Source: Enterovibrio calviensis DSM 14347
Lineage (GTDB): Bacteria; Pseudomonadota; Gammaproteobacteria; Enterobacterales; Vibrionaceae
Length of the DNA stretch: 64,000 bases
NCBI RefSeq assembly: GCF_000621165.1
Contig: NZ_JHZA01000021.1
Location: 19,058 to 83,057 of the forward strand
Direction of reading: 5' to 3'
Shown: one piece after another, positions 38,439 through 47,267 of the stretch
Layout: every line of letters starts with the position of its first letter
How positions within the stretch are numbered: position 1 is the stretch's first letter
The notes under the pieces: generated by a model
What the model was told of the DNA's origin: nothing
Database searches by the model: none
The model's input: the letters and a program-made list of their open reading frames with translations, nothing else
Program-made: the position numbers and the translations under genes

Positions 38439-38479
38439 GATTTCGAGTCAGCATAGTTTCGCTGGAATCATACTTACTG

Positions 38480-39292
38480 CTATGACTTAGCTGACGCGTT
38501 AGCCGTTAACTTCGCAATAATGCGTGATACCGCGACAAAACCAAAAGTAGCTGTGACCATGGTGGCAGCGCCAAAGCCGCTCGCACAATCCATTCGTTTT
38601 GGCCCTTCTGCGCTTGCTTTCGTTTCACACACACTACCATCTGGCTGAGGGTACTTGAGCTGTTCGGTAGAGAACACACAATCAATGCCAAACTTGCGAC
38701 CTTGGGTCTTGGTGAAATTATGGAAACGACGCAGGTTATTTCGCAATTTCGCAGCCAAAGGGTCTTGAATGGTTTTCGTTAGGTCCGCAACTTGAATCTG
38801 TGTTGGGTCGATCTGACCACCAGCACCACCCACAGTGATGATTTTTATCTTGTTGCGCTTACAGTATGCAATCAAGGCTGTTTTAGGCTTGATGCTATCA
38901 ATTGCATCTAACACGTAGTCAAAGTCTTTGGTGATGTACTCAGGAATGTTGTCTTCCGAGATGAAATCATCAATCAGGTTAATCTGACAATCCGGGTTGA
39001 TCGCACGCACTCGATCCGCCATGACTTCAATCTTGCTTTGACCAATCGTTCCAGCCATTGCATGGATTTGACGGTTCACGTTCGTCACGCAAATGTCATC
39101 CATATCAATCAACGTCAATGCGCCCACACCACTGCGTGCCAATGCTTCTGCCGCCCAAGAACCAACACCACCAATGCCAATCACACAGACGTGAGCTTGC
39201 CTTAATATCTCAAGCTCTGTCGCGCCGTATAAGCGACGTGTGCCGCCAAAGCGTTGTTGATAGCTTTCTGATGCTGGGGATGTTGTTGTCAT
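38480..39292 (-). CDS. tcdA: tRNA threonylcarbamoyladenosine dehydratase TcdA (CsdL)
   Basis: E1-like ATP-dependent enzyme that cyclises t6A37 in tRNA to ct6A; in E. coli its sulfur partners are CsdA and CsdE. About 270 residues: QQRFGGTRRLYGATELEILRQAHVCVIGIGGVGSWAAEALARSGVGALTLIDMDDICVTNVNRQ (nucleotide-binding GxGGVG and E1 motif) and DYVLDAIDSIKPKTALIAYCKR. The ATG at 39290-39292 is chosen because longer frames would run into the upstream LysR gene; no strong ribosome site helps. Separated from csdE by the pha operon. Confidence 0.92.
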   Translation of the reverse strand: MTTTSPASESYQQRFGGTRRLYGATELEILRQAHVCVIGIGGVGSWAAEALARSGVGALTLIDMDDICVTNVNRQIHAMAGTIGQSKIEVMADRVRAINPDCQINLIDDFISEDNIPEYITKDFDYVLDAIDSIKPKTALIAYCKRNKIKIITVGGAGGQIDPTQIQVADLTKTIQDPLAAKLRNNLRRFHNFTKTQGRKFGIDCVFSTEQLKYPQPDGSVCETKASAEGPKRMDCASGFGAATMVTATFGFVAVSRIIAKLTANASAKS

Positions 39293-39375
39293 ACTAAATC
39301 GCTCAGTCTTTTGAGTGGTCATCATGGAGTGCGGTTTATACGCGTTTGCCGCGAAAATGTCCATTCTCTCAACGT

Positions 39376-40290
39376 TTATCGGCGCAGGGAAGGGTTGCAT
39401 CTTGGTCTTATTACTTCACGTTTCAACCAGTCAATTACTTGTTTGACGGGTCCTAACCTTCGTTTATAACCATGGCTAAACAAAAAATAACCGTATGCGC
39501 TGTCAAAACGCAATGCCAGAGGGTTACTTATCACGTCGTTATCCAAATAATCATGAAGCAAAAAGTCGGGAATTAACGCCATCCCTTGTTCGTGCCTAAC
39601 TGCTTCAAGCGCCATGTAGAAGTGTTCGAACCCTGTGCCATACGTCGGACCGCTCGGAGCCACGGCGTAATGGTGCCAAAACTGATTCCAGATCTGAGGT
39701 CGGGTAATGTGGCTAATTGAGGGTAATGAGAGCAACTCATCGATATGCGAAATTTCAGAAGGCACTTGGCTGGGATTCACCACCAAACGTAACCTTTCTC
39801 GAATGAGCAATTCCGCCTCTTCATCTTGGGTGGAAAGCGGCAAGCAATGAATTGCAATATCCCCTTGATAGTAATTTTGCGTGTCCGCCGTCACGCTCGC
39901 CTTAACACCCAATTCGATATTAGGATGCTGGGCACGAAAGGCGTTCAACCGAGGAATTAACCACATACTCGCCAATGAGGGCGGAACCGATATCTCCACG
40001 CGAGTTTTGGTTTCAGAAGATTGCATGATGGTGGATGTCGCATGCTGAAGGTTCTCCAATGCTTCAACCACCGAAGGTAGGTATCGACGCCCTGCTTCCG
40101 TCAATTCGACTTTCCCACCACTTCGTTCAAACAAGGCGCACCCCATGATTTCTTCCAAGTGAAGGATCTGCTTACTGATCGCACTCTGAGTCAGGTTTAG
40201 TCGCTTTCCAGCCATGGAAAAGCTCAGTGTCTGGGCCACCACCGTAAAGGTTCGTAGTGTTTTCATTGGTGGTATCGGCATGGACATCAT
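39376..40290 (-). CDS. LysR-family transcriptional regulator (GcvA-like), likely regulator of the aminotransferase/BKACE genes
   Basis: 304 residues. N-terminal winged helix: PPMKTLRTFTVVAQTLSFSMAGKRLNLTQSAISKQILHLEEIMGCALFERSGGKVELTEAGRRYLP. Effector domain from about residue 92 (RVEISVPPSLASMWLIPRLNAFRAQHPNIELGVKAS), of the GcvA type. The ATG at 40288-40290 follows AAAGGTG. It is divergent from the class III aminotransferase gene across a 134-base gap, the usual layout for a LysR gene and its target, so control of the aminotransferase-BKACE-TAXI genes is inferred. Effector unknown. Confidence 0.88.
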   Translation of the reverse strand: MMSMPIPPMKTLRTFTVVAQTLSFSMAGKRLNLTQSAISKQILHLEEIMGCALFERSGGKVELTEAGRRYLPSVVEALENLQHATSTIMQSSETKTRVEISVPPSLASMWLIPRLNAFRAQHPNIELGVKASVTADTQNYYQGDIAIHCLPLSTQDEEAELLIRERLRLVVNPSQVPSEISHIDELLSLPSISHITRPQIWNQFWHHYAVAPSGPTYGTGFEHFYMALEAVRHEQGMALIPDFLLHDYLDNDVISNPLALRFDSAYGYFLFSHGYKRRLGPVKQVIDWLKREVIRPRCNPSLRR

Positions 40291-40424
40291 TGTCACCTTT
40301 CACTTCTAGTATGAAATTTTGGAATACCCTTTGAATTTATATCGTTTGCTGTTCAATTTCCAACCCGCTAATACTGAAAGGAGAAGTTAACACATCGTCG
40401 ACTACGCAGCGGATTGAATAAACA

Positions 40425-41744
40425 ATGACACACATACTGCAACGCCATTGTCACTCTAAGCTTCCTTTAGTAACAGGAGGTGAAGGTGTATTTCTTATGG
40501 ATAGCAACGGAAAACAATACCTTGATGGTTGCGGTGGCGCCGCAGTGTCATGTTTAGGGCATAGCCACCAAGGGGTCTTGGGAGCGATTCAAAAACAACT
40601 CGTTGCCATTCCATATGCGCATACGGGATTTTTTACCTCTTCGGTAGCCGAAGAACTCGCCGAACGATTGGCCGACAAAGCCCCAGGCGATCTCAATCAT
40701 GTTTATCTGGTCAGCGGTGGCTCTGAAGCCGTTGAAGCCGCGCTGAAAATGGCTCGCCAATACTTCATTGAAAAAGGCGAAACGTCACGTACGCGCTTTA
40801 TCGCAAGAAGACAAAGTTATCACGGCAATACCTTAGGGGCGCTAGGTGTAGGCGGAAACATGTGGCGTAAAGAGCCCTTCGCGCCATTGCTACAAAATGG
40901 TGAACTCATTGCACCTTGCTATGCCTATCGTGACAAGCGAGCAGATGAAAGTCACTTTGAATACGGGCAGCGTGTTGCGAATGAATTGGAAGAGCGATTA
41001 CTCGCTGTTGGGCCTGAAACCGTCATTGCTTTTGTCGCCGAGCCTGTGGTCGGCGCGACTGCGGGCGCGTTAGTGGCGGAGAAAGGGTACTTTAAGCGTA
41101 TCCGTGAGATATGCGATAAGTATGGCGTGCTGCTCATTCTTGATGAAGTGATGTGCGGCTGCGGCAGAACTGGAACTTATTTTGCTTACGAGCAAGAAGA
41201 TATCGTGCCCGATCTCGTGACACTAGCCAAAGGATTGGCGGCGGGTTATCAGCCCATTGGCGCCGTGATGATCCGCGATAAAATTTACGATGCCATTTCA
41301 CAAGGGACAGGTTACTTTCAGCATGGTCATACCTTTATGGCTCACCCTCTAGCATGTGCCGCAGCTTGCGCGACATTAGATGCGTTAGAGGCTGGCGCAC
41401 TGGCAGAAGTGACAGAAAAGGGTCAATACTTAGTCAAACAGTTAAACAATGCGTTCGGCTCTCATCCATTTGTTGGCGACATTCGTGGACGCGGCCTATT
41501 CCTTGGGATTGAATTGGTGCAAGACAAAGCAAGTAAGCAACCATTCTCGCCCGACCGCCCGCTCCACCAGCAAATGAAGAAAACAGCCATGGAAAATGGA
41601 CTCATGTGTTATCCCATGGGCGGCACATTGGATGGAGTAAATGGACACCACATACTGTTGGCACCACCATTCATCATTACTGACAATGAAATTGATGAAC
41701 TCGTACGTCGACTCAGCGTCACCATGGGCCACGTATTTGCGTAA
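40425..41744 (+). CDS. Class III PLP-dependent aminotransferase (omega-aminotransferase type)
   Basis: 439 residues, fold type I class III. N-terminal GGEGVFLMDSNGKQYLDGCGGAAVSCLGHSH, PLP-phosphate loop SGGSEAVEAALKMARQYF, SYHGNTLGALG, Asp for the ring nitrogen in LLILDEVMCGCGRTG, and PLP lysine at residue 269 in LAKGLAAGYQPIGAVM. This family accepts omega- or beta-amino acids and amines; the exact substrate cannot be read. Next to a BKACE enzyme, a role in making a beta-keto acid from a beta-amino acid is a reasonable inference. No good ribosome site is visible directly before the ATG; an AAGGAGA lies about 45 bases upstream. Confidence 0.87.
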   Translation: MTHILQRHCHSKLPLVTGGEGVFLMDSNGKQYLDGCGGAAVSCLGHSHQGVLGAIQKQLVAIPYAHTGFFTSSVAEELAERLADKAPGDLNHVYLVSGGSEAVEAALKMARQYFIEKGETSRTRFIARRQSYHGNTLGALGVGGNMWRKEPFAPLLQNGELIAPCYAYRDKRADESHFEYGQRVANELEERLLAVGPETVIAFVAEPVVGATAGALVAEKGYFKRIREICDKYGVLLILDEVMCGCGRTGTYFAYEQEDIVPDLVTLAKGLAAGYQPIGAVMIRDKIYDAISQGTGYFQHGHTFMAHPLACAAACATLDALEAGALAEVTEKGQYLVKQLNNAFGSHPFVGDIRGRGLFLGIELVQDKASKQPFSPDRPLHQQMKKTAMENGLMCYPMGGTLDGVNGHHILLAPPFIITDNEIDELVRRLSVTMGHVFA

Positions 41745-41766
41745 TGTATTTGCATAAGGACTAGTC

Positions 41767-42600
41767 GTGCATTTAGGAAGAACCATTATTGTCGCGCCGA
41801 ATGGCGCGCGACGAGGCAAGGATGAGCATGGACAGCTCCCTCTTACGATCGATGAAATGAGCGCATGTTTGACACAATGTGCCGATGCAGGTGCGGCAAT
41901 GGCCCATATGCATGTTCGAGACGCGAAAGGTAACCACTCGCTTGACGTTGGATTAAACCGTGAATGGCTCACAGAGATTCGAGCACGCTTTGATTCTCGT
42001 TTAGTGATCCAGCAAACAACCGAAGCGGTTGGCCTGTACCAACCTGACGAGCAAATGGCGCTGGTCAGAGGCACTGAACCAGAAGCCGTATCACTCGCAC
42101 TTCGAGAGCTTCGCCCGAATGCTAGCTTTGAAAAAGAGGCTAGTCGCTTCTTTTTCGAGCTCGCTGAGCGCAAAATCTATGTGCAATATATTTTGTATGA
42201 TGCAGCAGATTTATCTTTATATTTTCAAATGCTTAATGACAACATTTTGCCAAACGTCGGTCATCACCTACTATTGGTACTAGGAAAGTACAAAAAAGGC
42301 ATGTTGTCAGCACCGAGAGATTTACTCGATTTCGACATTAAACGCCTCTCTGATATGGGGATTTCATGGGCAACATGTGCTTTTGGTCACCATGAACATC
42401 AGTGCTTAAGTGCAGCCATGTCATTAGGTGCGGATGTTCGAGTGGGGTTTGAAAATAATCTAATGAATTTAATAGGACATCATGCGGAAAACAATGCAGA
42501 GCTTGTCCAACAAATTTCTGTTTTGTCTCAAAACATGGGTTTATATATCAACTCTGTAGAAGACCTAAGGAAAAATATCTTTTGTAGTTTTGATTCGTGA
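41767..42600 (+). CDS. Beta-keto acid cleavage enzyme (BKACE, DUF849 family)
   Basis: BKACE enzymes condense a beta-keto acid with acetyl-CoA and split it to acetoacetate and a new acyl-CoA; Kce of lysine fermentation is the prototype. 277 residues, TIM barrel. Zn-binding HxH in AAMAHMHVRDAKGNHS, PEAVSLALREL for the Glu region, and SLGADVRVGFENNLM for the Arg and third ligand Glu. Most members read VRVGLEDN; here the Asp after the ligand Glu is Asn. Start is GTG with AAGGA six bases upstream, 22 bases after the aminotransferase stop. Substrate unknown. Confidence 0.87.
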   Translation: MHLGRTIIVAPNGARRGKDEHGQLPLTIDEMSACLTQCADAGAAMAHMHVRDAKGNHSLDVGLNREWLTEIRARFDSRLVIQQTTEAVGLYQPDEQMALVRGTEPEAVSLALRELRPNASFEKEASRFFFELAERKIYVQYILYDAADLSLYFQMLNDNILPNVGHHLLLVLGKYKKGMLSAPRDLLDFDIKRLSDMGISWATCAFGHHEHQCLSAAMSLGADVRVGFENNLMNLIGHHAENNAELVQQISVLSQNMGLYINSVEDLRKNIFCSFDS

Positions 42601-42723
42601 ACTGTATCTCTTGCGATCGAATTTATAACTATTGGATAATTTCATCGCAAATAATATTACAGTTTAATAACAAGCGGATTCGCGCCGCGTTAGCAATCAC
42701 ATCGTAGACAAGGAAAATAAAGC

Positions 42724-43692
42724 ATGAAAGCGTTAAAACCAACACTGGCCGCAATGAGCTTTGCTGCTGCTTTAACCGCCGTGCCTGCACAGGCTAATCA
42801 GTTTGTGACTATCGGTACTGGTGGTGTCACTGGTGTGTACTACCCAACTGGTGGTGCAATTTGTCGTTTAGTTAACAAGTCTAAGAAAGAGCACGGTATC
42901 CGCTGTTCAGTTGAATCAACGGGCGGCTCAATCTACAACATCAACACAATTCGCGCTGGCGAGCTAGACATGGGTATCGCCCAGTCTGATTGGCAGTTCC
43001 ATGCATACAATGGTTCAAGCAAATTTAAAGACCAAGGCGCATACAAAGATCTACGTGCTGTCTTCTCTGTTCACCCAGAACCGTTCACCGTTGTTGCTCG
43101 TGCAGACGCAGGCATCAAAACGTTTGACGACCTTAAAGGTAAGCGCGTAAACATCGGTAACCCTGGTTCAGGTCAGCGCGGTACGATTGAAGTGCTGATG
43201 GATGGAATGGGTTGGACAATGGATGACTTTAAACAAGTCTCTGAGCTGAAAGCAGCAGAACAGTCTAAAGCACTGTGTGATAACAAAATCGACGCCATGG
43301 TTTACACCGTTGGCCACCCAAGTGGTGCGATTCAAGAAGCAACCACAGCGTGTGATAGCGTCGTGGTAGAAGTAAACAACACTGCGTCTCAGAAACTTGT
43401 TTCTGACAACGATTACTACCGTTCTGCAACCATTCCTGGTGGCATGTACCGTGGTAACGACGGCGACGTAAGCACTTTCGGTGTAGGCGCAACATTTGTT
43501 TCTTCATCAGAAGTACCAGACGAAGTGATCTACAACGTGGTTAAAGCTGTGTTTGAAAACTTTGATGACTTCCGTCGTCTACACCCAGCTTTCGCAAACC
43601 TGAAAAAAGAAGAAATGGTTTCTGACGGCCTGTCTGCACCACTTCACCCAGGCGCGGCGAAATACTACAAAGAAGCTGGCCTAATCAAGTAA
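42724..43692 (+). CDS. TAXI-family TRAP transporter solute-binding protein (orphan)
   Basis: Periplasmic binding protein of the TAXI branch of TRAP transporters. 322 residues: signal peptide ending AVPAQA, then [88 protein letters not shown]. No TRAP membrane subunit is in the window, so it must pair with one elsewhere. Glutamate-type ligands are known for some TAXI proteins; none can be assigned here. AAGGAAAATAAAGC precedes the ATG. The 123-base gap after the BKACE gene contains 7-base arms TTGCGAT/ATCGCAA (42611-42650), so it may have its own promoter. Confidence 0.9.
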   Translation: MKALKPTLAAMSFAAALTAVPAQANQFVTIGTGGVTGVYYPTGGAICRLVNKSKKEHGIRCSVESTGGSIYNINTIRAGELDMGIAQSDWQFHAYNGSSKFKDQGAYKDLRAVFSVHPEPFTVVARADAGIKTFDDLKGKRVNIGNPGSGQRGTIEVLMDGMGWTMDDFKQVSELKAAEQSKALCDNKIDAMVYTVGHPSGAIQEATTACDSVVVEVNNTASQKLVSDNDYYRSATIPGGMYRGNDGDVSTFGVGATFVSSSEVPDEVIYNVVKAVFENFDDFRRLHPAFANLKKEEMVSDGLSAPLHPGAAKYYKEAGLIK

Positions 43693-43715
43693 TTTGATAG
43701 CATTGCTTTGAACAC

Positions 43716-43744
43716 AAAAAGGCGGGGTTGAACCCCGCCTTTTT
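43716..43744 (+). terminator. Terminator after the TAXI gene
   Basis: Hairpin GGCGGGGTTGAACCCCGCC followed by TTTTT; A-tract on the other side, so it may also act toward mltA on the minus strand. Confidence 0.88.
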
Positions 43745-43788
43745 CATGCCTGTCGAAAAGCAAATCACCAAGTTGAACCACTACGACG

Positions 43789-44880
43789 CTATTTAGACAC
43801 CGCGTCAGAAACGCCTTCTTCAACGGGTTTAGTCAGCTTCCAGACTCGACCAAAATGCTTATGATGCCCGGCTTTAATGCCTGCCTCTTCACCCATACCA
43901 TGGTAAAGATCAAGGTGGTTTTTCTTCACTGCGCCGCCGGTATCAAGCGCCATCAATAGCTTGAGCACATGTTGCCCATTCCAATTGCCTTCCTCATTAA
44001 GCTGAGGGATTTCGGCAAGCAACACACTGCCCATTGGCAGATACTCACGATCAGCAGCGACTGATGCGCCAGATAGCAATGGAATGCCAGCGGTTCCAGA
44101 TACAGGTGCGGCTGCTTTCGGTGCAAAGAAAACATAAGATGGATTTTGGTTGAGAAGTTCAATCACTGTCGCTTCATCTTGCTGAGCCGCTACCCAGTCT
44201 TTAATCGCTTTCAACGACATCTTTTCTCTTGGCACTTCATCCCGTTCAATCAGTACCTTACCGATACTCACATACGGGTGGCCGTTTTTCCCACCGTAGG
44301 CAAAATACTCAAGCTGGTCATCGTCACCAAAATGGATAAAGCCACTGCCCTGCACTTCCATAATGAAATTGTCGATCAGTGACGCGCTATAACCCAACTC
44401 AAGCCCTAACCCTTCAAGCGCACCATTGTAGACTTCCTCACGCGTCGGGCATCGCTCGCCGCAAACAGGCATGGCATACACTGGGTACTTAAATACCGCA
44501 TCAGGTTCATGGCGCATCTCAATCACGGGGGAGAAGTAGCCGGTAAACAGCACATTCCCGAAGCCATCGCCGCCGCCCATTTGCTCCAATTGAATGCCAT
44601 AGTCAGTCAACGCCGTTGGCTCGCCACTTTCTTTAAGCCAAATTTTCACGCTGTCATATAACGGCTGATTCGGAGCAGATAACGACGGGGACAAGGTTTC
44701 CACTTTCTCTAATTGAGCGGGAAACAAGGTGTAATCTTTTGACTTGTCTGATGCAACCAACTCAATCGGATTGAGTACATCATTAAAACGCCCATCAACA
44801 TACTGCTGCCCACGGTCAGTGGGACGAGCACATGCCGCCAAAAGTATAGATATGCCAACAACACACAGTGCGCGATTCAC
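43789..44880 (-). CDS. mltA: Membrane-bound lytic murein transglycosylase A
   Basis: Outer-membrane lipoprotein that cuts peptidoglycan glycan strands, leaving 1,6-anhydro ends. 363 residues. Lipobox LLAAC at about residues 13-17 after ALCVVGISILLAAC. The MltA domain has GVLFTGYFSPVIEMRHEPDAVFKYPVYAMP, and the 3D (Asp-Asp-Asp) domain has MALDTGGAVKKNHLDLYHGMGEEAG. The start is taken as GTG at 44878-44880 (VNRALCVVG), with AGGA six bases upstream and a length equal to E. coli MltA; the frame runs 20 codons further upstream. Its neighbours in E. coli are tcdA and, two genes on, argA. Confidence 0.93.
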   Translation of the reverse strand: MNRALCVVGISILLAACARPTDRGQQYVDGRFNDVLNPIELVASDKSKDYTLFPAQLEKVETLSPSLSAPNQPLYDSVKIWLKESGEPTALTDYGIQLEQMGGGDGFGNVLFTGYFSPVIEMRHEPDAVFKYPVYAMPVCGERCPTREEVYNGALEGLGLELGYSASLIDNFIMEVQGSGFIHFGDDDQLEYFAYGGKNGHPYVSIGKVLIERDEVPREKMSLKAIKDWVAAQQDEATVIELLNQNPSYVFFAPKAAAPVSGTAGIPLLSGASVAADREYLPMGSVLLAEIPQLNEEGNWNGQHVLKLLMALDTGGAVKKNHLDLYHGMGEEAGIKAGHHKHFGRVWKLTKPVEEGVSDAVSK

Positions 44881-45107
44881 GGTTAATCCTGATAGATAAA
44901 ACAATAAAAGGAGGGTGACAGAAGCAAGAATGTTCTGCAAATAAAACCCTAAAAACCCTTAATTTTGGAGGTATTTAGAATGCGATCGATCTCCAAAACC
45001 GCTCGCCTTGAAATATTTTGTCACATTAATGTCATCAAAATTGGTTTTAATCGTTCGTAATGAAAATGTCTTAAAAACTAAACATAAGATTCAAAAGGAA
45101 GTCATCA

Positions 45108-45329
45108 ATGGAACTGAAGATTGGCCGCAAAACTCTGTTAGATATCGATTCAATTGAATATCAATGGATTCGAACACTCGCCAGCGACGGCAGCAGCAAT
45201 GAAATGATCAATACCAGTATTCGTCGTTGCCTTGGGGGAAATGATGATGTTGCGGATCGCATTCGACAAGTGGCATTGGGGCAATCATCGGTGACAGAAT
45301 TACTCCGCGTGCTACCAACCAACTTCTAA
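45108..45329 (+). CDS. Hypothetical small protein (73 residues)
   Basis: 73 residues, no family recognised: MELKIGRKTLLDIDSIEYQW, then NEMINTSIRRCLGGNDDVADRIRQVALGQSSVTELLRVLP. Soluble, mixed charge. A good AAAAGGAAG precedes the ATG by eight bases, and the gene lies between mltA and a DUF2850 gene with no competing frame. Probably real on these grounds. Confidence 0.6.
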   Translation: MELKIGRKTLLDIDSIEYQWIRTLASDGSSNEMINTSIRRCLGGNDDVADRIRQVALGQSSVTELLRVLPTNF

Positions 45330-45386
45330 GCGTCTAACCTTTTCACGCTAAAACAAGCTTTAGACCTAGCCATTGCCACTGAAAAG

Positions 45387-45743
45387 TTAGCGCACCTTGG
45401 TAAAGGGAGTGCTGTAGTGATAAGGCTTTTCACGTTGAATGGTGTTAGCGTCTTCAACAACATAAAGATAGGTGTTATTGCCCACGGTATAAATCAGCTT
45501 GCGGCCTGTAAACTCATAATGGCTTGTTGTGCGTGCCCCTTTGATATAAATACCATCTCGGCGCACTTCAAAACGATCGGCTGCATAGGGAGCAACACCC
45601 TGTTCGATCCACTCACCGTAAATCACAGCGGGATCCGCCTTTTCGAAAATAGGAATATCGTTCGCGACCAAAAAACCTAGGGTTCCGGCAATCAACAAAA
45701 TAAAGAGCGCGATTGCCTGTCCAAGAATACCCACAAATACCAT
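45387..45743 (-). CDS. DUF2850 family membrane-anchored protein
   Basis: 118 residues: one N-terminal membrane helix (VGILGQAIALFILLIAGTLGFLVA), then a small periplasmic domain with the family core PAVIYGEWIEQGVAPYAADRFEVRRDGIYIKG and TSHYEFTGRKLIYTVGNNTYLY. DUF2850 is a Vibrio-centred family of unknown function. Divergent from argA. Confidence 0.78.
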   Translation of the reverse strand: MVFVGILGQAIALFILLIAGTLGFLVANDIPIFEKADPAVIYGEWIEQGVAPYAADRFEVRRDGIYIKGARTTSHYEFTGRKLIYTVGNNTYLYVVEDANTIQREKPYHYSTPFTKVR

Positions 45744-45908
45744 CTCACCAATGAGAAAAAATGCTCAATTATTAACTATCATATTATAAAATCTCTCGAA
45801 CTGCTGATAAAGGCAGACATCAATAGTTTGAAGCCGTATCACTTCACTTGCCAACTGCAGAATAATTAGTCACAATTACAGCATATAAAATCATAATAAT
45901 GGAGTAAG

Positions 45909-47267
45909 GTGTTGAAACTTCGTAGTACAGCACTTGTAAATGGATTTAGGCAGTCTGCGCCATATGTCAATGCACACCAAAATAAAACCATAGTCATTAT
46001 GTTGGGTGGTGAAGCGATCGCGGACAGCAATTTTGGCAATATCGTTAATGATATCGCACTGCTCAATAGCCTCGGCCTCCGCTTGGTATTGGTCTATGGT
46101 GCGCGCCCGCAAATTAGCCAACAGTTAGAGAAACAAGGGCTAGAAACGCCTTACCACAATAATGTTCGAGTCACAGACTCAGCCTCGCTTGAAGTGGTTA
46201 AGCAAGCAGCGGGACAATTACAACTCGATATCACTGCCCGCCTTTCCATGAGTTTAAACAACACGCCCATGGCAGGTGCACAGATCAACGTCGTCAGCGG
46301 TAACTTTGTTATTGCACAGCCTCTTGGGGTAGATGACGGTATCGATTTCTGTCACAGCGGCCGAATCCGTCGTATAGATATTGAAGGGATTCATCGCCAA
46401 CTTGATCAACGAGCCATCGTATTATTAGGACCCGTTGCCAGCTCAGTCACTGGCGAGTGCTTTAACCTCACCTCTGAAGAAATTGCCACTCAGCTCGCCA
46501 TTCGGCTCAATGCTGACAAGCTGATTGGTTTCTGTTCGTTACAAGGTGTGATTGGCCCTAATGGCAATGTCTTATCCGAGCTGTTTCCTCATCAAGTGGA
46601 AGAAATATTGCAGCAACGCGAATTGGCGGGAGACATCCAATCAGGCACGGTTAGATTCTTACGGGGAGCGACAGCAGCCTGTCGCTCTGGCGTGCCAAGA
46701 AGCCACCTATTGAGTTACAAAGTGGATGGTTCATTGATCCAAGAACTGTTCTCGATTGAAGGGATAGGTACCCAGATTGTGACCGAAAGTGCGGAGCGCA
46801 TTCGTCAAGCCACCATCAATGACATTGGCGGGATATTAGATCTCATTCGCCCGCTGGAGGAGCAAGGTATTTTGGTGCGCCGCTCTCGTGAACAGCTTGA
46901 GCAAGAAATCCCCCGTTTTACGGTGATTGAGCGAGATGATCGAATCATTGGTTGCGCGGCCATTTACGCCTACCCAGAATCCCAAAGCGCAGAAATGGCC
47001 TGCGTGGCCGTTCATCCCGAGTACCGCGATAGCGAAAGAGGTACGCGCTTGCTTCAATACATTAAACAACAAGCACTGCAGGATGGGTTGAAAACCATTT
47101 TTGTGCTCACGACACGCAGTATCCACTGGTTCCGTGAGCACGGTTTTGCTGAAGCTGACGTTAGTGCGCTACCCGATGCGAAACAGCAGCTTTATAACCT
47201 GCAACGCCGCTCAAAAGTGCTCACGCTCGACCTTAATGACCACGTAATGCGTCTGCCAACCCACTAA
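45909..47267 (+). CDS. argA: N-acetylglutamate synthase (amino-acid acetyltransferase) ArgA
   Basis: First enzyme of arginine synthesis: acetylates glutamate with acetyl-CoA, normally inhibited by arginine. 452 residues: kinase-like N-terminal domain ([48 protein letters not shown]) and C-terminal GNAT domain (about 300-440, with [29 protein letters not shown] and [10 protein letters not shown]). Start is GTG at 45909 ([20 protein letters not shown] matches E. coli MVKERKTELVEGFRHSVPYIN), directly after GGAGTAAG. Followed by convergent recD, overlapping it by 35 bases at the 3' ends. Confidence 0.95.
   Translation: MLKLRSTALVNGFRQSAPYVNAHQNKTIVIMLGGEAIADSNFGNIVNDIALLNSLGLRLVLVYGARPQISQQLEKQGLETPYHNNVRVTDSASLEVVKQAAGQLQLDITARLSMSLNNTPMAGAQINVVSGNFVIAQPLGVDDGIDFCHSGRIRRIDIEGIHRQLDQRAIVLLGPVASSVTGECFNLTSEEIATQLAIRLNADKLIGFCSLQGVIGPNGNVLSELFPHQVEEILQQRELAGDIQSGTVRFLRGATAACRSGVPRSHLLSYKVDGSLIQELFSIEGIGTQIVTESAERIRQATINDIGGILDLIRPLEEQGILVRRSREQLEQEIPRFTVIERDDRIIGCAAIYAYPESQSAEMACVAVHPEYRDSERGTRLLQYIKQQALQDGLKTIFVLTTRSIHWFREHGFAEADVSALPDAKQQLYNLQRRSKVLTLDLNDHVMRLPTH

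Noticed and set aside
45853..45873. Candidate ARG box upstream of argA
   Set aside because: The AT-rich core is there, but the TGAAT/ATTCA half-sites do not match well enough to claim ArgR binding.
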